64,000 nucleotides of DNA from Burkholderia sp. SRS-46 (lineage in GTDB: Bacteria; Pseudomonadota; Gammaproteobacteria; Burkholderiales; Burkholderiaceae). Location of the stretch: contig NZ_PTXL01000001.1 of the NCBI RefSeq assembly GCF_004343775.1, forward strand, positions 868,001 through 932,000, read 5' to 3'. Position numbers and translations under genes: made by a program. Numbering within the stretch: position 1 is the stretch's first letter; each line of letters opens with the position of its first letter. The notes under the pieces were generated by a model. That model was not told the origin of the DNA. It saw only the letters and a list, made by a program, of their open reading frames with translations, and ran no database searches. Positions 26,849 through 35,611 of this stretch are shown in pieces.

Positions 26849-27328
26849 TTTCCCTCTGCTTTTTCTCTACCGCGTCACATGTTCGCGGCCTTCCGGTGGT
26901 TCTTTGGTGCAGTTGGATTGTGAATCCGATGCGCGTACCGACTCTCAAATCGCACGCACACGCGTGACATCTCTCGATCTTGGGCGACCGCGAACGTCGG
27001 TCTTGCCGGACATCCCGATCCAGGCTGAACTGCTCGACGATGGTTTCAACTCGCTGGCGCCGGTGGGCAGACAAGTTCTCGTTGGCGAGAAGCGAGACAG
27101 TCGAACAAGCGCAAGCGCTAGCCGCCGTCTGAGGGGCGTCGTATTGATGATGTGCCAAGGCTCGAACGCGGCTCAAAAGCTTGACGTCATCGGGGGCGCG
27201 TGGATTCTCTGACGAGCTGATTGGCACGGTCGACTATCGCAAGCGGCGCGTGCCGCATAGGCATGGAAATCCCGGAATCTCCGAGTCACCACATGCTTCG
27301 ATCGGTCACGCCCAGGGGCGCCTCGATC
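26849..27328. other. Intergenic stretch without a convincing gene
   Basis: Both strands have open readings of about 100 residues (26904-27212 plus, 26808-27227 minus), but neither has a good ribosome site or a recognisable family. It may be degenerate mobile-element sequence. Confidence 0.35.
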
Positions 27329-28039
27329 CTAAGTGCATGCCTCGAATGATCTCAGCACATCCATCGACAGGATCTCGATGTGTCCGTATCGCAGCGACAC
27401 CGCGCCTTCCGCAACCATGAGCTTGAGTTCGAGCGCGAGCGTCTGCCGTGTAATCCCCAGCATCATGGCCAGCGTGTCTTGCGAGATGCGGATATTGCCT
27501 TTGCTCGGCATCGCCATGGTTTCGTCGCCGTGAGCGAGTCGTATCAGCCGGCGTGCGATTCGAGCACGCGTGGTGTGCAGGGTCGCATCTTCGAGCATCT
27601 GGAAGAGCATGTAGGTGTGCATTGCCTCCAGCGTAGCAATGGCTCTCGCGAACGAAGCCTGCCGCATCAACTGCTCGAAGTCATGCGATGCCAGCACCTG
27701 CAGGCAAACCGGCTCGACGGCGACGATGTTGTGAACCCGCGCCTTGCCCACCAGCATCGATGTCTGGCCGAACCACTGGCCCGTTTCGACGACGACGACG
27801 ACCGACTCCTTGCCGTCCGGTCGCATCGGCGACACTCTCAGTCGGCCGCTCTCCACCCCGTAGAAAGCGCGTGCATGATCGCCCATCCGGCACAAGTAGT
27901 CCCCGGCGGCCAGACGCAACACCTTGCATCGAGACAGGATGGCGTGCCTATGCGTCGGCGAAAGCGAGCCGAACCACGGATGAATCGACATCCGCTGGAA
28001 CAAGTCATCGTCTAGGGTCATATCGCTGCATATGGACAA
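27329..28039 (-). CDS. Crp/Fnr-family transcriptional regulator
   Basis: A 236-residue regulator with an N-terminal cyclic-nucleotide-binding-type beta barrel (ILSRCKVLRLAAGDYLCRMG, YGVESGRLRVSPMRPDGKES, GQWFGQTSMLVGKARVHNIV). A long dimer helix follows, then a C-terminal winged helix ISQDTLAMMLGITRQTLALE. A TTG start at 28039 follows AAGGAAGG by 5 bp; ATG at 28021 is an alternative without a ribosome site. The N-terminal Fnr iron-sulfur Cys pattern is absent, so oxygen sensing is unlikely. It is divergent from the porin at 28331 and may regulate it. Confidence 0.86.
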   Translation of the reverse strand: MSICSDMTLDDDLFQRMSIHPWFGSLSPTHRHAILSRCKVLRLAAGDYLCRMGDHARAFYGVESGRLRVSPMRPDGKESVVVVVETGQWFGQTSMLVGKARVHNIVAVEPVCLQVLASHDFEQLMRQASFARAIATLEAMHTYMLFQMLEDATLHTTRARIARRLIRLAHGDETMAMPSKGNIRISQDTLAMMLGITRQTLALELKLMVAEGAVSLRYGHIEILSMDVLRSFEACT

Positions 28040-28330
28040 TGAAGCCTTCCTTGGGACAAACCCGAGATTGTAAAAATTCTTGCAGTCGCCGCGAGACGCG
28101 CTTCCGTATTATCGGCCCGGACGAGCTGACCGACTTGTTCGATACGGCAGATCGTCTCGAATGATCGGCAGGCGTCACGACATCATATCGGCAGAATCGA
28201 CGCGATTGCCAATGATAAGCCATCCTTATCGATTGGCCCTCTACCAAGCCTGAAAACCCTGCGGGTGTCTGGAAAAGTTGTCGCTCCTTTCTGCGTAATT
28301 CTTGGCTTTGCGACTGGATGGATAATCAAT

Positions 28331-29422
28331 ATGAAAGCGTTTCGGGACGGAAAGCGACTGTGGAGATACTCGTTTGCCGGCGTTCTTCTCGGCGGTCAGG
28401 CGTGCCTGGCGCATGCCCAAGGCAACGTGACTCTCTACGGGGTTCTTGATGCCGGTCTGATGTACACGAACAAGACGTTGAACGGCGCGACGGGAGGCAA
28501 CGCCGGCCGTCAGTTCTCAATGCTGGACAGTGGCTCCGGAGCCTCTCGATTCGGTCTCAAGGGGGCCGAGGATCTCGGGGGAGGCAACAAGGCGATCTTC
28601 ACGCTGGAGAGCGGCATCAGCACGGCCAACGGCAGGTTTGGCAACTCGAACGGCAACTTCTTCGGCCGTCAGGCGTGGGTCGGTGTCACCGGCGGGTTCG
28701 GTACCGTACAGGCCGGTCTGCAATATTCGCCGTTCGCGCTGTCCCTCATCAACACGGATGCACGCGATGCGTCCTACTTCGGCAGCGGCGCGGCGATCTA
28801 CGTCGGCAACGTGCTGACGACCGGACTGTTCAACCCGAACGCGATCTCGTATACCAGCCCGGTCGTCGCCGGCCTGCAAGCCAGCGCCATGATTGCGCTC
28901 GGCGGTCAGGCCGGCGACTTCCAGGCGGGGCGACAGTACAGCGCCCGGCTGAAGTACCGGTATGACGGACTGATGATCGACGCGGCGATCTATGGCGGGA
29001 ACGCAGGCGGCACGGCCGCCGCGACTCCCGTACCGAGCGCGCTCGCATTTTCCGGCCGCACGATCGGCGCGATCTATGAGTTCGGGCAGTGGACGCTCAA
29101 GGCATCGTTCGTGAACTTCAAGGTCGCGGGTTCGTTCGATAGCCGCGTCTACGATGGCGGCTTCAGCTACTTCGTCACGCCTGCGGTGAAGCTCGATGGC
29201 GGTGTCTGGTACACCTCCGACGGCAACAATACCTCGAATCACTCGATCCTCGCGGCGACCGGTGCGCAGTATTTGCTCTCGAAGCGAACGGCGTTGTACG
29301 GGCAAGTCGCATACGTCAACAACCACGGTGCGATGAACACGGGCCTGTCCATCAACAATGCGCTGCACGAAGCGCCAGGGTCGACGATCGGCGTCAACGT
29401 CGGCGTGCGCCATTTGTTCTAG
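28331..29422 (+). CDS. Gram-negative general porin
   Basis: A 363-residue outer-membrane porin of the betaproteobacterial OmpC/Omp32 type. The signal peptide (RYSFAGVLLGGQACLAHA, cleaved before QGNVTLYG) precedes the typical NVTLYGVLDAGLMYTNKT strand, SRFGLKGAEDLGGGNKAIFT, GRQAWVGVTGGFGTVQAGLQ and a C-terminal VNVGVRHLF ending in Phe, the BAM recognition signal. It forms a trimeric diffusion channel for small solutes. ATG at 28331 puts the signal peptide at the N-terminus. The 291-bp divergent gap with the Crp-like gene should contain the control sites, none of which is clear. Confidence 0.92.
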   Translation: MKAFRDGKRLWRYSFAGVLLGGQACLAHAQGNVTLYGVLDAGLMYTNKTLNGATGGNAGRQFSMLDSGSGASRFGLKGAEDLGGGNKAIFTLESGISTANGRFGNSNGNFFGRQAWVGVTGGFGTVQAGLQYSPFALSLINTDARDASYFGSGAAIYVGNVLTTGLFNPNAISYTSPVVAGLQASAMIALGGQAGDFQAGRQYSARLKYRYDGLMIDAAIYGGNAGGTAAATPVPSALAFSGRTIGAIYEFGQWTLKASFVNFKVAGSFDSRVYDGGFSYFVTPAVKLDGGVWYTSDGNNTSNHSILAATGAQYLLSKRTALYGQVAYVNNHGAMNTGLSINNALHEAPGSTIGVNVGVRHLF

Positions 29423-29655
29423 CCGCCGGGCACCGGAGCCACCTGTCGATTGGAACTCGTCCGCTTTGTCGACCCGGGCAAGGTCGAGAGATCGATGATC
29501 CCGGCGCGTGCAGGCATTCAAGATGCACGCGCCGAGCGAATCCCGGACGTCAGGTTCTTCGCTGTCCGGCACGAGATGTGTCGAGGACATCGACAATTTG
29601 TCTCCCGGAGCAAAATTTTATTTTGTCCCCGAAACCTCCCGCCCGACCAGGCGAG

Positions 29656-29688
29656 AACCCGCATCAGCCAAGGCGACCGCGGGTTTTT
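29656..29688 (+). terminator. Intrinsic terminator downstream of the porin
   Basis: Stem AACCCGC/GCGGGTT with a 16-nt loop and TTTTTCT tail. It is about 235 bp after the porin stop in a 416-bp gap (29423-29838) that contains no gene. Confidence 0.6.
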
Positions 29689-29838
29689 CTGGTCGCGGAT
29701 GACTCGCGCTGCGCATCGACCGATCCGCGTCCGGCGTTAAGCGCGATCCGCTTTTTGCACAGCGCGCCGCTGCATCGGTAAAATAGAAGGTTGATCCACG
29801 GAAAGCGCCGTGATTTAGCGGAAGAGGATTCCCAGAAC

Positions 29839-31053
29839 ATGACTGATCTTCGTCTTACCATGCGGTTCGCTGCAGTGCTCGCCACCGGCGCGCTCGTTGC
29901 CGGTTGCGGTACGTCGTCGCCCACGAAAGTGGACTACAAGAGCGACTCGAAATCGAAGGAGGTGTCGCTCGCAGTGCCCCCCAACATGCTCGAGGAGTCG
30001 GCCGATCAGCGCTCGATGCCGCCGCAGGGCGGCGCCACTTCCCTGTCCGCGCTCCAGCAGGTCCAGCAGGCCGCGCCGCCGACCGATGCCGTCGTGCCGG
30101 CCGTGACGGGCATGCACATCCAGCGCGACGGCTCCGAGAGCTGGCTGGTGATCGACAGCAAGAAGCCGGCCGACATCTGGCCGCAGGTCCGCCGCTTCTG
30201 GCAGGAGCAGGGTTTCCTGCTGGTCGTCGACCAGCGCGACAAGGGCGTGATGGAGACCGACTGGAACGAAACCCATCCGCAGATCAACGACGGCCTGATC
30301 CGCAGCGTGATCTCGAAGGCGATGGGCAATTCGTACGTCACCGCCGAGCGCAACAAGTACCGCACGCGTCTCGACGCGGCGCCGAACGGCGGCACCTATG
30401 TGTTCATCAGCCAGAAGGGCATGCGGGAGGCGCTGACCGGCCCGAACAACGATTCGAGCAAGTGGGAGCCGAAGGCGAACGATCCGGCGCTCGAGACCGA
30501 ATACCTGAAGCGCCTGATGGCCGTTCTCGCGCAGAACGATCTGCGTGCGAAGAACGGCGAGCCGCCGATCGCCAACATCAGCGATACGCCGCCGCCGGCG
30601 AAGGACAAGAAGGGCGGCGCCGATGCGTCGAAGGCCGCAGCGGCCGCCATTGCGGCGCAAAACGTCGCGCGTTCGTCGTCGCAGGGCACCGACGCATCCG
30701 ACGCGGGCGCGGTGCCGTCCGAGGTCACGCTCGGCGAGCCGTACGACCGTTCATGGTTGCGCGTCGGCCTCGCGCTCGATCGCGCGAACTTCACGGTCGA
30801 CGATCGCGACCGCGCGAAGGGGCTGTATTTCGTGCGCTACGTCGATCCGAAGGATCTGAGCGCCGCCGAGCAAGGCTTCTGGAGCCAGTTGTTCCACGGC
30901 AAGAAGGAGAAGCAGGCGAAGCAGTATCGGGTCAACGTAAAGGCACTCACGCAGGACCAGACGCGCATCGCGGTCGTCGACGATGCGGGCGCGATCGACG
31001 CGTCGCCGGCGGCACGGCAGATCATGGGTCTGCTCGTGAACCAGCTGCGCTGA
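29839..31053 (+). CDS. bamC: Outer-membrane assembly lipoprotein BamC
   Basis: A 404-residue lipoprotein. The signal sequence MTDLRLTMRFAAVLATGALV ends in a lipobox VAGC (lipidated Cys23). An unstructured N-terminal stretch (YKSDSKSKEVSLAVPPNML) is followed by two helix-grip domains: SWLVIDSKKPADIWPQVRRF with TYVFISQKGMREAL, and later SWLRVGLALDRANFTVDDRD with GLYFVRYVDP. This is the NlpB/BamC layout. BamC is an accessory part of the BAM complex that folds beta-barrels, such as the adjacent porin. The preceding gene in many relatives is dapA; here it is a porin and a gap. Confidence 0.92.
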   Translation: MTDLRLTMRFAAVLATGALVAGCGTSSPTKVDYKSDSKSKEVSLAVPPNMLEESADQRSMPPQGGATSLSALQQVQQAAPPTDAVVPAVTGMHIQRDGSESWLVIDSKKPADIWPQVRRFWQEQGFLLVVDQRDKGVMETDWNETHPQINDGLIRSVISKAMGNSYVTAERNKYRTRLDAAPNGGTYVFISQKGMREALTGPNNDSSKWEPKANDPALETEYLKRLMAVLAQNDLRAKNGEPPIANISDTPPPAKDKKGGADASKAAAAAIAAQNVARSSSQGTDASDAGAVPSEVTLGEPYDRSWLRVGLALDRANFTVDDRDRAKGLYFVRYVDPKDLSAAEQGFWSQLFHGKKEKQAKQYRVNVKALTQDQTRIAVVDDAGAIDASPAARQIMGLLVNQLR

Positions 31054-31077
31054 TCCCGACGTCCTCGCGCGTTCGCA

Positions 31078-31103
31078 AAAGCCCGCCGAAAGGCGGGCTT
31101 TTT
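31078..31103 (+). terminator. Intrinsic terminator after bamC
   Basis: GCCCGCC-GAAA-GGCGGGC followed by TTTTTC, 25 bp after the bamC stop. Confidence 0.9.
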
Positions 31104-31168
31104 CATTTGTGCGCTCGGAATCTGCCTCCCGTCGCGCTCGCCGCGTGTGGCCGCCCGCTCGGCGTGAC

Positions 31169-31213
31169 GTTACGTAACATCCGCGTGTTACGGGCGACGA
31201 TACGCACGTTACG
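31169..31213. repeat. Three spaced GTTACG motifs
   Basis: GTTACG occurs at 31169-31174 (within the palindrome GTTACGTAAC), 31187-31192 and 31208-31213, about two helical turns apart. They lie upstream of the candidate RNA at 31412-31508 and might be regulator sites. Confidence 0.3.
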
Positions 31214-31411
31214 CTGCCGAGCTTGAGAAAAATCCATTTTAAATCAATGTGATATCGATTCTATTGGTGCTGGCATGGAATCTGCTGTCTATATGGAAAT
31301 CGTCAAGATAGGGAGGATGGCGTCAGGTGCCGGGCATGCGTCGCGAGCGCGTGACACACGGAACCGATGCTTCCAAATGCCGGCGCAACCAGCGTTGGCG
31401 CAACCGATGAT

Positions 31412-31508
31412 GATCCGCGCAGGCGCGCGGATCTCGATGGCCCCGTCGCCTATCCTCGTAGGGCGACGGTTTCGCCCGCGCTTCTCGCGAAGCGCGGGCA
31501 ATTTTTTT
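31412..31508 (+). ncRNA. Candidate small RNA with three hairpins and terminator
   Basis: Three perfect or near-perfect hairpins follow one another: GATCCGCGC/GCGCGGATC (31412-31433), CCGTCGCC/GGGCGACGG (31443-31469) and GCCCGCGCTTC/GAAGCGCGGGC (31474-31499), the last followed by A and seven T. No gene precedes this terminator closely, since bamC already has its own. The 5' end, if this is an RNA gene, is probably between 31230 and 31400. The rest of 31104-31966 has no convincing protein gene. Confidence 0.4.
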
Positions 31509-31966
31509 GGTTCATCGCAGATTGCCGGGGAACGCGGAGAGGACCGTCGGCATTCGGCCAGGAGGGGCCATTCGATTGCACCATCGCTCAGACATTCACG
31601 TGTCGGTTCCGCTCGGGAACCGGCCGTTCAATTTGCTATGTCGGAGTGTTGTTTGTCGGCCTTTGCGGGCAATCAAGACAACTCTGTGGGGCAGCTACAG
31701 GCTACCGCAGGTCGCAGTGATCAACGGCACTGGCCTCTTGGCGTATGCGGTCGTGCCAAGTTTCATGCCAACTCTCTTCGCGGCACTCGGAACTCGGTTC
31801 ATAATGCCTGACTTGCTGCTGTCAGTCCCGCACTGTAGGTCATCGTGCAGCAATTGGGCCCGAGCCCGTAGCACCTGATAGCGCAATTGAAAGGGTCGTG
31901 CGCAAGAGCAGTTCGTGCCCCTCATTGTGAACGTCAGATTGGGAGACGTGAATACCGGAAACCTTC

Positions 31967-32224
31967 GTGAATGATGAGAACGGCTACCTCGGATGGGCGG
32001 AAGCACACCCGAGCGGATACGTCGTGAACATTGACAATCCGCAGGTCACTCCCCAGTATCCCATGGTCCACGCAGCTTCTCACAGGTCGATGTCCAGCCC
32101 GCCTCGCACGAACTACACGACCGAGCGCTACTTCAAGGTCTGCTCCGAACAGCTCGAAGAACTGGAAGCTTGGGCTCAGAGCAAGTGCGGTCGTGCTCTT
32201 ACGCGATGCCGACAATGCATGTAG
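31967..32224 (+). CDS. Small orphan protein (GTG start)
   Basis: An 85-residue reading from GTG 31967 begins MNDENGYLGWAEAHPSGYVV and continues YPMVHAASHRSMSSPPRTNY, TTERYFKVCSEQLEELEAWA and ends with paired cysteines (TRCRQCM). Composition and codon pattern are protein-like and a CCGGAAA ribosome site precedes it. I do not recognise a family. It lies 141 bp before the AAA ATPase gene on the same strand and may belong to that module. Confidence 0.55.
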   Translation: MNDENGYLGWAEAHPSGYVVNIDNPQVTPQYPMVHAASHRSMSSPPRTNYTTERYFKVCSEQLEELEAWAQSKCGRALTRCRQCM

Positions 32225-32365
32225 TGATTGCTGGATCTTACGTCATCGTTAAATGTCCGCTCACGGGAAGCGTCTACTCCCGCTGTGGAATTCTGTTAGA
32301 AGCTGTCACGGACTACTTGGGTGGTCACGCCAGCGCATCGCCCTGCAAATCGGCCAAGGAACATC

Positions 32366-33799
32366 ATGCTGACTCGTTTGAAAGTCGTCGGGTTCAAGAA
32401 TCTTCGGAAGATCGACATTCAGTTCGGTCTGTTCACATGCATTGCCGGTGCCAATGGAGTGGGGAAATCGAATCTGTTCGATGCAATCACTTTCTTGTGC
32501 GATTTGGCATCCATGCCGATTCTCAAGGCATGCAGCAATGTGCGCGGTACACATGGCCGGGCGTCAGAATTCGAGTCACTGTTTTTCCATGAAAAGGGGG
32601 AGAAAGAACTCCGAATGGAATTTCTTGCGGAGATGATCGTCCCCAATGACGTTGTCGATGATTTCGACCGCAATGTCAAGCCTACGGCGACCTTGCTTGA
32701 ATACTCCTTGGTGCTTCGCCTCAATACTGAAGCGACACCTGGCTCTTCAAAAGATCCGATCTACATCGAACGCGAAGAATTACGTGCGAAGCCATCCAGT
32801 GAAGCGCATAAATTCCTTTCGTTCAACGTCGGTGCTGATCTCGCTAAGAATAAAAAGCTGATCTTTGGACCTGGGCCACGTACATCTCCATTCATCGAAA
32901 CCGATAGCAAGGATTCGGACATCACAATCTTGCTGCGCAGCGACCGCAGCGGCGGGCAGCCTCAGAAGATATCCGCCCGCAAGAGTCCGCAAACCATTCT
33001 TTCCGGCGTTAATCTGTCATCGCACCCGACGGCCTTGGCTGCCCGCAGAGAAATGCAGTCGTGGCGTATGTTGCAATTGGAGCCTTCGGCATTGCGCGCG
33101 CCGGACGATGTGTTTGACGACGCATCGCTTTCCCCCACGGGGAAGCATATGCCCAATACTTTGTTCCGTTTGGGTAGGTACAGCGACATTGCGAATCGAT
33201 TGGCCGATTTGATCCCCGGAGTGACGGCCTTGGATGTAGATACCGATGAGACGAGGCAACAGCGCACACTATTGGTGAAGATGAGCGATGGTCGTTCGTA
33301 TCCCGCGAGTTCATTGTCGGACGGCACGCTTCGGTTCCTCGTACTTGCAGTGCTGGCCAGCGATCCAGATGCCAAAGGGCTGGTGTGCTTGGAAGAACCT
33401 GAAAACGGCATCCATCCTTTGCGCATTCCTGAGATGCTTCGCTTGGTCAAGGGACTTTCCGATGCCGACTTGTCGGGAGAGGAGCTTGCCGTTCAGCATT
33501 CGTTGCGACAGGTCATCATTAATACACATTCGCCACTGGTCGTAGCTGAGCTTTTAGACGACGAATTGCTCTTTGCTGAATCCTTGCGCCTGCGCGGGGC
33601 CTCGTTCGCAAACTTTAAGCCTATTGGCGGGACTTGGCGCGCGCGCGCGCCAAGCGCGTCCGATTCGGGACTTATCACACGGGGCGAGTTGCACGCCTAC
33701 CTCTCTGGCATGCGAGCGAGGTCAAAGAGCAATGGTCCTAAACACGTTGTGGACCATTTGCCGCCGATGGAGACGCTGGATCTTTTTCGAAGTGCCTGA
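32366..33799 (+). CDS. AAA-family ATPase (RecF/OLD-like), candidate defence protein
   Basis: A 477-residue ATPase starting MLTRLKVVGFKNLRKIDIQF. Walker A is GANGVGKS at residues 28-35; an ABC-type signature LSDGTLRFLVLAVL is near residue 317; Walker B is GLVCLEEPENGIHP near 340 and the switch His lies in IINTHSPLVVAELL. This is the AAA_21/OLD-like arrangement without a fused TOPRIM nuclease. The nuclease-like partner is the next gene, 15 bp away. Such pairs (for example PARIS-type systems) are common in anti-phage defence; the role here is inferred. GC is clearly below the core. Confidence 0.86.
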   Translation: MLTRLKVVGFKNLRKIDIQFGLFTCIAGANGVGKSNLFDAITFLCDLASMPILKACSNVRGTHGRASEFESLFFHEKGEKELRMEFLAEMIVPNDVVDDFDRNVKPTATLLEYSLVLRLNTEATPGSSKDPIYIEREELRAKPSSEAHKFLSFNVGADLAKNKKLIFGPGPRTSPFIETDSKDSDITILLRSDRSGGQPQKISARKSPQTILSGVNLSSHPTALAARREMQSWRMLQLEPSALRAPDDVFDDASLSPTGKHMPNTLFRLGRYSDIANRLADLIPGVTALDVDTDETRQQRTLLVKMSDGRSYPASSLSDGTLRFLVLAVLASDPDAKGLVCLEEPENGIHPLRIPEMLRLVKGLSDADLSGEELAVQHSLRQVIINTHSPLVVAELLDDELLFAESLRLRGASFANFKPIGGTWRARAPSASDSGLITRGELHAYLSGMRARSKSNGPKHVVDHLPPMETLDLFRSA

Positions 33800-33814
33800 T
33801 CGCATGGCCTATAT

Positions 33815-34450
33815 ATGAAAACTCTGACAGTAACGCTACTTACTGATGGCACATCGGATCGGACTCTGCTGCCTATTGTCCAGTTTCTCTTGGACGAGTG
33901 GAGCCCGTTTCCCCATCGAACGCTGTTCGCCGACGGCCTTCATTCAGGTGCACTCAAAGCCAGGCTTCCTCGGGTAATCGAGTTTTTTCCATGCGATCTG
34001 CTTTTTATTCATCGAGATGCGGAGCGCGAGCCTCTTGAAACCCGCGTTCAAGAGATCCGGACGGCGCTGGCGGAGTCTGCACCCCAGCACCTTCCGCATA
34101 TTTGCCTTGTACCTGTGCGGATGACCGAAAGCTGGCTGCTGCTGGACGAACTGGCGATCCGTTCAGCCGCTGGCAATCCTGATGGACATACCCCACTCAA
34201 GCTCCCCAAGGCCGCTGCCGTTGAAGGGCTCGCGGACCCCAAGAGCAAACTGTTCGAGTCACTAACGACGGCAGCCGAGGTGACAGGAAGGCACCGACGA
34301 AGGTTCAGTCCGGAGGCCGCACGGCATCGCGTGGCGGAGATTCTCGATCCAAGCGTGCTGCGTCAACTTGCGTCTTTTAAATTTGCGGAAGAACAGGTCA
34401 AAGATTTTTTTAATACCAACTTCACTGCGCCCCTCAGAGAAAACGCATAA
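33815..34450 (+). CDS. DUF4276/TOPRIM-like partner of the AAA ATPase
   Basis: A 211-residue protein that opens MKTLTVTLLTDGTSDRTLLP and continues with CDLLFIHRDAEREPLETRVQ, VPVRMTESWLLLDELAIR and LADPKSKLFESL. The D-G-T-S-D segment and the later H-R-D-A-E fit the acidic motifs of TOPRIM-type nucleases, with Asp where Glu is usual. The M-T-E-S-W-L and D-P-K motifs are typical of DUF4276. It starts 15 bp after the ATPase, so the two are co-transcribed. Predicted to be the effector nuclease of a two-gene system, which is inference. Confidence 0.68.
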   Translation: MKTLTVTLLTDGTSDRTLLPIVQFLLDEWSPFPHRTLFADGLHSGALKARLPRVIEFFPCDLLFIHRDAEREPLETRVQEIRTALAESAPQHLPHICLVPVRMTESWLLLDELAIRSAAGNPDGHTPLKLPKAAAVEGLADPKSKLFESLTTAAEVTGRHRRRFSPEAARHRVAEILDPSVLRQLASFKFAEEQVKDFFNTNFTAPLRENA

Positions 34451-34884
34451 AGTCACCCCCAGGCCCATCAAAGCAACGCGATAGGAGTCAAGGGTAGCGG
34501 CGATGATCCGCTTGGTCTCGGAGGCTGTCCGTTCCGGAGATAGGACTGTTCGGACGCTGGCGAACGGGAGTTGATGACTCACCGGCCTTTAGTGCGAGGA
34601 CTGACTGATCTGGTGGCAAGATCATCGACGCGCCGGTTGCCCCTTGGCAATGCGGTGGTAAAGAGGAGCGTGCTGGCCAGGATCAGGCGGATGGCCGCTC
34701 TACGCTCGACAGCCGCCGTCCGTCCCAAGATGCCGTGAGGGACCGGAGTGGGTCGGCAAGCGACGTCCACGGAAATCCACGAAGAACCATTTTTTTGGGG
34801 CACCGGTTGCGGCGCGTGAGGCGCCGATACGGCGGCCGTGCGATTCGCGTATGCTCGGTGTCTTTTGAGGCTAGGGAGGCCGGT
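34451..34884. other. Right edge of the low-GC insert; no convincing gene
   Basis: Short protein-like readings occur on the minus strand (for example around 34440-34582) but no start, ribosome site or family is evident. They could be remnants of a mobile element that delivered the ATPase pair. No flanking repeat was found. Confidence 0.35.
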
Positions 34885-35175
34885 ATGGCGGAAATCGCAG
34901 TCGTGGCGCTGATCGTTGCGAAACCGGGTGCGGAGGAGCAGGTGCGAATCGCGCTCGAAGGCATTGTCGAGCCGACTCGCAACGAGCCGGGTGCGCTGCA
35001 ATACGACCTGCACCGCGACCTGAGTGAGCCTGCGCGGTTCGTGTTCGTCGAGCGCTGGGAGAGTGAGGCGGCGCTGGCCGCTCATGCGCGTTCCGCGCAT
35101 ATTCTCGCTTATCGCGAGGCGGCCGCGGACTGGATCGAGCGTTCCGAGATCCGCGTGCTGTCGAAGATCGCCTGA
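34885..35175 (+). CDS. Antibiotic-biosynthesis-type monooxygenase (ABM) domain protein
   Basis: A 96-residue protein MAEIAVVALIVAKPGAEEQV followed by NEPGALQYDLHRDLSEPARF and FVERWESEAALAAHARSAHI, the ABM/YgiN dimeric ferredoxin-like fold. YgiN-type members act as quinol monooxygenases without metal or flavin; others have no known activity. The start follows AGGGAGG. It stands alone and converges on the small gene ending at 35216. Confidence 0.88.
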   Translation: MAEIAVVALIVAKPGAEEQVRIALEGIVEPTRNEPGALQYDLHRDLSEPARFVFVERWESEAALAAHARSAHILAYREAAADWIERSEIRVLSKIA

Positions 35176-35215
35176 CAGGCGGCGGCCGGGCGGCGTGCCG
35201 CCCGGCTTGGGCGCG

Positions 35216-35473
35216 TCAGTGCGACGCGCTGGGGACGTCGAGGATCAGGATGATGGTCCAGTCGGCGTCGCCGTCGTGATGGTATTGGCGCTCCGCGACG
35301 ATGAACGGCTGCTGCTTGCCTTGCGGGCCGAGAAAAAGCACGTCGCCTTCCATCGGCAGGCACTCGATCGGCGGCAGCGCGAGGAATGCGTCGGCCGAGC
35401 CACGCGGCATCAGTTGCTTGATCTGGCGAGTGGCGGCTTCGGTCCACTCGATGTCGAGTTGAATGTTGCTCAT
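35216..35473 (-). CDS. Conserved small hypothetical protein
   Basis: An 85-residue cytosolic protein, MSNIQLDIEWTEAATRQIKQ then LALPPIECLPMEGDVLFLGP and ending DWTIILILDVPSASH. ATG at 35473 follows a GGAGGA ribosome site. No signal peptide or membrane segment. The mixed hydrophobic and acidic composition and clean start make it a real gene, but I do not recognise its family. Convergent with the ABM gene. Confidence 0.75.
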   Translation of the reverse strand: MSNIQLDIEWTEAATRQIKQLMPRGSADAFLALPPIECLPMEGDVLFLGPQGKQQPFIVAERQYHHDGDADWTIILILDVPSASH

Positions 35474-35552
35474 GCTGTCCTCCGCACCGGGGTGCGTACG
35501 GGGTGGAAAAGTTCGGTGCGCGACTGTAGCACAGCGCGCGGGCGCCTCAACC

Positions 35553-35590
35553 AAAAAAGCCGAACCCGGTTGCCCGGATTCGGCTTTTTT
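35553..35590 (-). terminator. Bidirectional intrinsic terminator
   Basis: A-rich/T-rich flanks surround GCCGAACCCGG/CCGGATTCGGC with a TTGC loop, giving six T on either strand. It ends the minus-strand gene whose stop is at 35612. Confidence 0.85.
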
Positions 35591-35611
35591 GCTTATGCGG
35601 TGCCGCGGAAC

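Noticed and set aside
26808..27227. Possible transposase-like reading beyond attR
   Set aside because: No catalytic residues, inverted repeats or ribosome site; could not be told from chance.
29600..29660. A CCCGCCCGACCA string resembling a tRNA 3' end
   Set aside because: No matching acceptor, D or anticodon arms upstream, so it is not a tRNA and not a supported remnant.
31275..31878. Two overlapping plus-strand open frames after bamC
   Set aside because: They run through three hairpins and a terminator and have random-looking composition.
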